From the NCBI GenBank assembly GCA_012295275.1, contig CM022673.1, forward strand, positions 3,041,105 to 3,105,104: a stretch of 64,000 bases of DNA, in the 5' to 3' direction. Origin of the DNA: Chrysomallon squamiferum (taxonomy: Eukaryota > Mollusca > Gastropoda > Neomphalida > Peltospiridae). A model generated the notes under the pieces. The model had not been told where the DNA came from. It saw nothing but the letters and a program-made list of their open reading frames with translations, and did not search any database. This document shows, one piece after another, positions 57,645 to 64,000 of the stretch. A program made the translations under genes and the position numbers. Within the stretch, counting starts at the first letter, position 1. Every line of letters starts with the position of its first letter.

Positions 57645-57748
57645 ACAATGAGGAAAATGATGCACCACGTCATCGTTGTGGTAGAGAAATGAAGCCAGCA
57701 ATCAAGCAACAGAAAGAACCTGGTTGGATTCGAAAATTCATATTTTGA
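57645..57748 (+). CDS. Candidate terminal exon after the P-loop exon
   Basis: After an acceptor (CCACGCAG) an open frame of 34 residues runs to a TGA: acidic start (DNEENDAPRHRCG), basic middle, and an end reading PGWIRKFIF. It is in the right phase to follow the 55820-55937 exon (G|AC gives Asp). Joined directly, the product would have 73 residues with a P-loop but no GTPase core. It may be an alternative terminal exon, belong to another gene, or be chance. Confidence 0.3.
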
Positions 57749-60700
57749 AAAGATGAGAGGAGTGAACCAAAGCACCTTCCAATCACATCTAGATTATTTC
57801 TGTTGGCTGCAGATGAGGAAGAATACTGAAGATCTTTTACTTGCGTTTTCAGCAGATGTTCGCTCAGTTCATAGATAATAAAAAGAAAATTTGTTTCATT
57901 TATGCCGTGAAAAATGATAAAAAAACCCCCCAAAACTCCAAGAATAAACAAAATAATAATTAAAATAAGCGCAACTGATCACACATCAAAGTAGAATTTG
58001 CTCGATGTAGATCACTAGATCGAGTACATCACACGCCAAAGCAGCACCAATTAAACGAATAAAATGATAGAGACTCAGACAGAGGTTGAGAGAACACACA
58101 GAGAAGGCTCATTATTTAGTTATAAACAGAGGATTAGTATCAAGCAGTAAACGAGAAGATGCAGACAAATATTTATTTACTACTAGCTGTTAGATATCAG
58201 TGTTATTTACATTTTGTTTGATTAGACTAAGTATGAGGGGGGAGGGAGGATAACAATCGCTCGAACTTTATCAAAATCCTCCACAAATAGACTAGAGCGC
58301 GTATCACAGGAATCAGAACGTAAAACACATGGTCACAACAAACCGTTTAGAACGTTCACATCTGGAAGCGTAAATCTGAGCACATAAAACCTTTACGTGT
58401 TCGAAAACTCGGAACGAATCGGCCACGTGAATAAATTCAGATAAGCTGAATGTTTCTTGATGATGAATTTTAAAAAGATACCCTTTTTTTTTGTAATCTG
58501 AAGCTAAGTTGATAATGATATCTCATTTGTTTATTTATTTGTTTATAACTGAAGTGGCTTCTGATTTTACTTCTTCCTTTCGTTTCTCTTTTATCTTCAT
58601 TGTTTTATATATATATATATTTTTTTTTTGACATGTGCTCGGCAAATGTGCGATGGTTTTAGGATAGATTCCTGTCAGTGGATTATTGAGGTTCTGTTTT
58701 CCGCTGCCAGTGCCCGGTGAAGTGACATACTAGAGATTTTCTTAACCAAACATTTTTATAGTTTTTGTTCTGACATATTTAAAAAAATATATATAAAAAT
58801 TCGTTTATTTGTTTGTTACTTTTGTGGTCGTGGCTCTTAATTCATTCATTCATTCATTCATTTATTTATTTATTTATTTATTTATTTAAATTTTTTCTGA
58901 TTGTTGGTTCCTATCTTGTTTCATTATCAAGTTTTTTAATGGTTATTTTCGAAATTCTAATTTCAGGTCATTTATTTCTTTGAAATAAGTTTTAAACTTT
59001 ATATAATGTTTACCAGTCATTAAACAAAAATTAACATTCTTCTGTATTATCATTTTTCTCTTTTTTTTTTCGATTTCCTGAACCACAGTATATAAATAAA
59101 AAAACATATCGTAACTTCGGATGCTATTATCATTTTGAACTTTATTTCCCATAATCACGTGTATCTGTAATTGCAATACCGTCACTTCACATTCACTGCT
59201 CAGACGTTCTTGTATTTATTTTCATTTCCCACTGCCATTATGTTAAGCTGCATTATCTGCAGCAAGCAGAATGTGGCGCCATATGGAGTCAACATGGCGC
59301 TGCAGCCAAATGATCGACGGAGCGAGCTGAAGGGGAAGGAAGGAAGGAAGGAAAAGAAAAGAAAACGAAAGCAGCTGAAACGTCTATGACAAGCCAAGTT
59401 TTCCAAAAATACGCCAGGTGGTCAAATTCCTGACATCTAGAAATAGCCATCGCTTATAAATAACAAAATGTTTGGGGAAAAAAAAAAAGAACAAAGGAAT
59501 AGCGGGGGTGTTGTGATGGTTAGCCTACATAGATCAGAAATAAAACAAAACACGAACAGGTTAATAGGCACATTTACATACCTAAACGACAAACACATTC
59601 CTGGTTTTATATTTATTATTGTCGATGCGGTGGTCCAGAGGAATATTATACTATCTCTTTGTGTTTTTTTTTTCTCTATATGTATTTCTAATTATTTATA
59701 TATAGTATGTGCTTGCGTACATATGTAATGTGTGTATGTGTGTGTGTGTCAGTGTGTGTGTGTCATCTCAGTATAGCTTTAAATTGTTCATTTTATCTCT
59801 AGATAATAAGGAGAAAGGAAATGTTATTTCATTTATGAATACACACTTACCTACGCACACATAAACACATACATACAAACATATGAATATACATACACAA
59901 ACTCATACACTTAACACAGTCTACAGACCGCAGACAGTGTATAAACAAACTGTATCTTTCTTCTTTGAATTCGACACATCATCCTGTTTTCACTGAAACA
60001 ATGTTTGATAAATATATAAATAAATATTATCACAATGCATTCTCAACATAATGGTAATAACAGTTACGTCTATTTTTTAAATCGATGCCAAGGATTGCAT
60101 CGCAAATACCTGATACATCTTTGTAAACTATTAACTGTCTACTTTTACTTGGCAAAGCCGTCCACCGCCAGCGAGGCATGACCCATATCAAATCAAAATT
60201 CGAATATCTTTAAGTAGATCTTTAGCCAGAACGATTCGCTCCCTGATAAGGAAACTGTATTACACAGGTGAACACCAACACACTGTAGAAATTTCCGTGA
60301 CTGGCAGATTTGTTCCTCTATTGTGTCTTTCACTGCCTCCTTTTTTCCCCCTCTTTTTCTTTCTTTCATTCTGTCTTTCATTAGCGTCATCTATTTCATT
60401 TTTTTTGTTTCTTAGTTTCTCATTTTTTGTTAGACTGAAGCTGGCTCGGAACCCCTCACTCATTATCTCTGTCTGTCTGTCTGTCTCTCTAAACAGAATA
60501 TTTAAGAGAAAGGTTTGGAAGGCTAGTTTCTTGTTTGTGTTTTTCTTGCTTTGATGTTGTTGTTTATTGATGCTCGCTGTTTTTGCTGAGACATTAAATC
60601 AAACAGTCGCTGAGATGTGATCCTGATCCTTGTAAGGCAAAAATATTTTTTCCTCGTTAACTTACTAATATACTGTCTTTCGAAAACAACATTTATTATT

Positions 60701-60938
60701 GAAAATAACAATTGACATTCTCTCTTCACCTGAGAAACAACCAGAGAGTCGAAGGAACTGGAAATTTGAATTTTTGTATCTTTTGAAAGGAAGACTTGAC
60801 ACGATATTCTTAATGATTTTAAATTATTTCTCCATCTCGCTATATATATAGTAAATAATTAGACACGTTAAAACAGAAAGAGACAGAAAGACTATCAGAC
60901 AGACAAAGGGATGGGGTAAAGAGAGAGAATAAGATAAC

Positions 60939-61020
<82 letters not shown>

Positions 61021-62381
61021 CAGACAGACAGATATTTTAAAGACATAAGTTCATTGAAAATAGAACAAATTCATCAAGATAATTTTAGTATGTGTCAAAA
61101 GAACAAATTATTCATAAATCAAACTGTTAGAATTTCCAGCATGTTTATATCTTTTTGCTTCAGTACGGTGCTCCAAAATAGTATTCCAGTGTCTTTAAAA
61201 GCAATCAGAAAACGTTTTGTATTGCTATAACAAATACCTCTTCTTTTTTTTTCGATTCAAAACAAAGCTTTACATAGACTTAAGTAGAATACTGAAAAAT
61301 CTACGTAACCGAGTTTTCTCACGTTTCAGCGCATTGTTTATGAGAGAAAAACTTTAATTGCCTGGATATTTATCTGTTCTTCTCCTTTCTTTATCTCTAT
61401 GCAGTACTCTCTCTATGTAAAATTTATTTATTTATTTATTTTATTTTATTTTTTTGTTTGTTTGTTTATTTATTTATTAATTAATTTTTTTTTTTTTTTT
61501 TTTTTTAATTTTATTATTTATTTATTCATTCATTCAGTCATTCATTCAGAGATCGCTGTGAACTTCCAGGCCCCCATTTTTTTTTTTTTTTTTTTTAGCT
61601 CATTCCAACATCTGGCAATTATTCCGCTATATTCTATCTCTTTATATATACACCCGAATGCACATTTATATATAAATAATTTATATGTACACGATTTAAG
61701 AATATTATTTTTCATTCTACAAAGTATTTATTTTGCTCCTTCGTCATGACTCAAAACAAACCATCCAAACATAAACACACACGTACACGCAACGCACACA
61801 CACCAACACACACATGCACACACATTCAAACACAAGCAAAGCCAAAAACGCATTCGATACTGTGATGAAAGGGCAAGGTAACACATCTGGATGAAAATAT
61901 TTCTCTTCATAGCTGAAACCGCTGAAGCTGAATTCTGTGGTCTACCTGTGAACATCAATGATACAGACGAAGGAAAGAAACACATTGTTCAGGTTAATAA
62001 GAAACACCTGTACATACACAAACCGCCTGAAGACATCCTGCATTTCCACGTCTTGCCTGTGTCTATATATACATACAGTATCGTTTAATTTCAACAACTG
62101 ACTTTAAATAAGAGTTTATGCTTTCTCCATCACACACCCACGCGCGCGCACACTTACGTACACACTTTCTAAGTCGTTTCTTTTATGCCATTCTTTCTCT
62201 GCGTGTAGTTGTGGTAGCTGTTGTTGTGGTGGTGGTGGTTTTTCTTTTCTTCGTGAGAAATGACATATTCAGTGAAAAGAATTTCGTAAGCTTCCTTTAC
62301 GTTTTAAATTATTGGGAACATTACAGCAATATTAATAAAAATGCTTTAATATAAAAACAGATTAGAGCAATATAAATGTTT

Positions 62382-62386
<5 letters not shown>

Positions 62387-62470
<84 letters not shown>

Positions 62471-62471
62471 G
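62387..62471. repeat. (TC)n(TA)n compound microsatellite
   Basis: About 66 bp of TC followed by about 17 bp of TA; the same TC-then-TA order as at 33302-33380. Confidence 0.95.
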
Positions 62472-62629
62472 TACATGTACACACACAGATATATCTCTGC
62501 CAGAGAAGCACTGCTGAAGCAACAAGATATCAAAACTTTTGACATGTTACAATTGTCTTGACTAATATCGTTTTATTTTCAAAGGGCTTTTGTCTTTAGA
62601 ATGTCTGCCAATCTCTCCCTCAATTTTGA

Positions 62630-62635
<6 letters not shown>

Positions 62636-62698
<63 letters not shown>

Positions 62699-62742
62699 TC
62701 TTCTTTTTCTTCTTCTTCTTTTTTTTTTTCTTCTTCTTCCGC
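62636..62742. repeat. (TC)n then TTC/T-rich tract
   Basis: About 59 bp of TC, then TTC triplets and T-runs, giving over 100 bp of pure pyrimidine on the plus strand. Confidence 0.95.
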
Positions 62743-62880
62743 CAGCGTAATTTATATCTCAGTTTGAACTGATGTTTGATAACTACATAAAACGCAACTT
62801 GCTGACCTTACATATCACTCACTGCCTAATCTGTTCTTTCCATTATCCTCTTGAAAGGTGTTTAAAGCACGAGTCTGTTT

Positions 62881-63135
62881 TGTGTCGTGCGCACGCACCT
62901 ACCGGGCTTTCGGCTGACGGGCTTCCTGTTATCGACTGAAACCCGTGTCTGTTATCTACTACTTAAATAGCGGTTGTGCAGATATCAACTTTAAAATAAA
63001 CGCCTCGTTCTCTTCCCCTTACCTGTTGCCGCTGATAGCGAGTGATGTAATACTTGAGCGTACACGAGAAAATGGCGGCTCCGAGAATACACTGGTTGCT
63101 CAGTTGAAGATAGGTGGTCTCCAGTCAAACTTTCT
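62881..63135 (+). promoter_or_regulatory. Possible promoter/first exon with YY1-like site
   Basis: A short island richer in G/C than its flanks contains GAAAATGGCGGCTCC (about 63068-63082), matching the YY1 consensus AAnATGGCGGC often found at transcription starts or start codons. The ATG there opens only 11 codons before a stop, so any exon would be mostly non-coding. A donor-like AGATAG|GTGGTC follows near 63110. Confidence 0.3.
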
Positions 63136-63137
63136 TC

Positions 63138-63139
<2 letters not shown>

Positions 63140-63193
<54 letters not shown>

Positions 63194-64000
63194 GTTTAGA
63201 CTGGGAATAATTTGTAAAATGCTGAAGTTTGAATATGTTTCAAAGCTCTGATCTATTTAACGTCTGTGTTAGTTAATGATATGTCAATTTTTTTTTTTTT
63301 TTTTTTTATGAGGGATTAAATACTCCGAGAATACTGGTATGGATTTGTTGCAGGTTTGTGTTTGTTGTTTTGGGGTTGTTGGGTTTTATTATTTTGCTTG
63401 TTTTGGTTATTTATTTATTTATTTATTTATATGCTTGTTTAATTTTTATCTTTATTTTATTTATGTTTGTTTATTGAATTTTATTTATTTATTTATTACA
63501 TATGAATTATCTCATGGACGAAAAAGATATACCTTAGACTTTGATAAATTAATTGAGCGCTGCTAGTTGGAACAGGAATTATTGTTATCATTATTAGTAG
63601 TAATGGTAATATTTGTAGTAGTAGTAGTTTTAGTAGAAAGTTGTTGCAGTAATAGATGTGGTAGTAGATGTTGAGGCTGATGCTGATGATGATAACCTAC
63701 CATTGTTACAATTGTGAATTATAGGCTACTGTAAATACAATGTGTATTTTTTACGGAAAAGCTGTGCTACGGGTACTTGCTTTGTTTACTTGAAAAAACA
63801 CAATAATAAGAAGTGAAACGAACCAATAAATCTTTGTTACCGAGATAAACAGTTGCACTAATTTTCTCTCTATGCCAAAATTTTTATTATAAAAAAAATA
63901 CCGTGCATAATTCCTTAGAGTTTTTTTTTTTTTTTTCTTCTTTACTTTGCAGTCTCGGAAATAACCACATAAACTATACAACCGAAAGTCTGAATTCTTT
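63140..64000. other. Right end of window: poly-T and TTTA repeats
   Basis: A poly-T of about 51 bp at 63140-63190, another near 63288-63307, TTTA repeats at 63410-63430 and 63480-63497, imperfect GTA triplets near 63595-63670. No gene is supported; a possible acceptor (TTTGCAG, about 63947-63953) near the end is followed by a stop within a few codons in two frames. Confidence 0.65.

Larger units (their letters stand above)
57749..62880. other. Gene-free region with scattered repeats
   Basis: Holds ATTC/TTTA repeats (58838-58888), a GGAA patch (59335-59360), poly-T patches, an (AG)n tract at 60945-61010, TTTA/poly-T at 61420-61506, poly-T at 61578-61597, and (TC)n tracts at 62387-62453 and 62636-62694. 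A possible small exon (61908-61992, between TTCATAG and CAG|GTTAAT) is phase-compatible with the P-loop exon but encodes no recognisable GTPase segment. Confidence 0.6.

Noticed and set aside
59171-59389. 72-codon frame ending in a Lys/Arg-rich tail
   Set aside because: The basic tail comes from a GGAA/GAAA repeat; no ATG in good context and no domain.
61908-61992. Possible second exon of the P-loop gene
   Set aside because: Phase fits, but the peptide (AETAEAEFCGLPVNIND..) does not resemble the region after a Ras-type P-loop.

Overview
This is a 64 kb stretch of AT-rich nuclear DNA from an animal. Genes are sparse, small and split into short exons by introns with GT-AG (twice GC-AG) boundaries. 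The rest is dominated by long, nearly perfect microsatellites (AG/CT, AC/GT, ATT, ATTT/TTTA, TATG, GAA), poly-A/T tracts and small DNA-transposon remnants. There are no operons, ribosome-binding sites, rRNA genes or CRISPR arrays. The gene types point to a lophotrochozoan, most likely a mollusc: tandem RDH/17beta-HSD-like SDRs, a LITAF-domain protein, and a C-type-lectin membrane protein whose tail resembles ones I recall from mollusc proteomes. That assignment is an inference.

Layout. 1-13.2 kb: no convincing gene; microsatellites, a possible tRNA-derived fragment (3.4 kb) and a 42-bp minisatellite (11.26-11.51 kb). 13.2-14.1 kb, minus: an intronless, serine-rich unknown protein of 296 aa. 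15.7-17.3 kb: duplicated non-coding segments, an orphan copy of a CRE-bearing promoter module, and a 700-bp Tigger/pogo-like transposon with only a broken N-terminal transposase piece. 17.4-25.0 kb, plus: two tandem paralogous short-chain dehydrogenase/reductase genes, each with a 5' UTR exon and four coding exons (336 and 332 aa). Their second coding exon differs at one base while the others have diverged clearly, which suggests recent gene conversion. 28.9-29.1 kb, minus: one isolated exon-like ORF. 36.8-38.9 kb, plus: a three-exon LITAF-domain gene (141 aa), followed by a T-rich 3' region with a 39-bp minisatellite. 41.9-45.3 kb, plus: weak phase-compatible exon candidates of an unknown gene, interrupted by a Tigger-like MITE. 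49.4-51.9 kb, plus: a four-coding-exon type I membrane C-type lectin (397 aa) with a mucin-like stalk. 55.8-57.7 kb, plus: a P-loop-encoding first exon and a phase-compatible candidate terminal exon. 57.7-64 kb: repeats and unassigned sequence.

No pathway links these genes. The two SDRs are the only functional cluster, probably membrane-anchored retinoid/steroid-type oxidoreductases. The most unusual content is the exon-restricted homogenisation of the SDR pair with a relocated microsatellite block, the triplicated promoter module, the pogo/Tigger-type remnants and the two indel-free minisatellites. All gene models come from reading splice motifs and protein motifs by eye, without alignments or transcripts.
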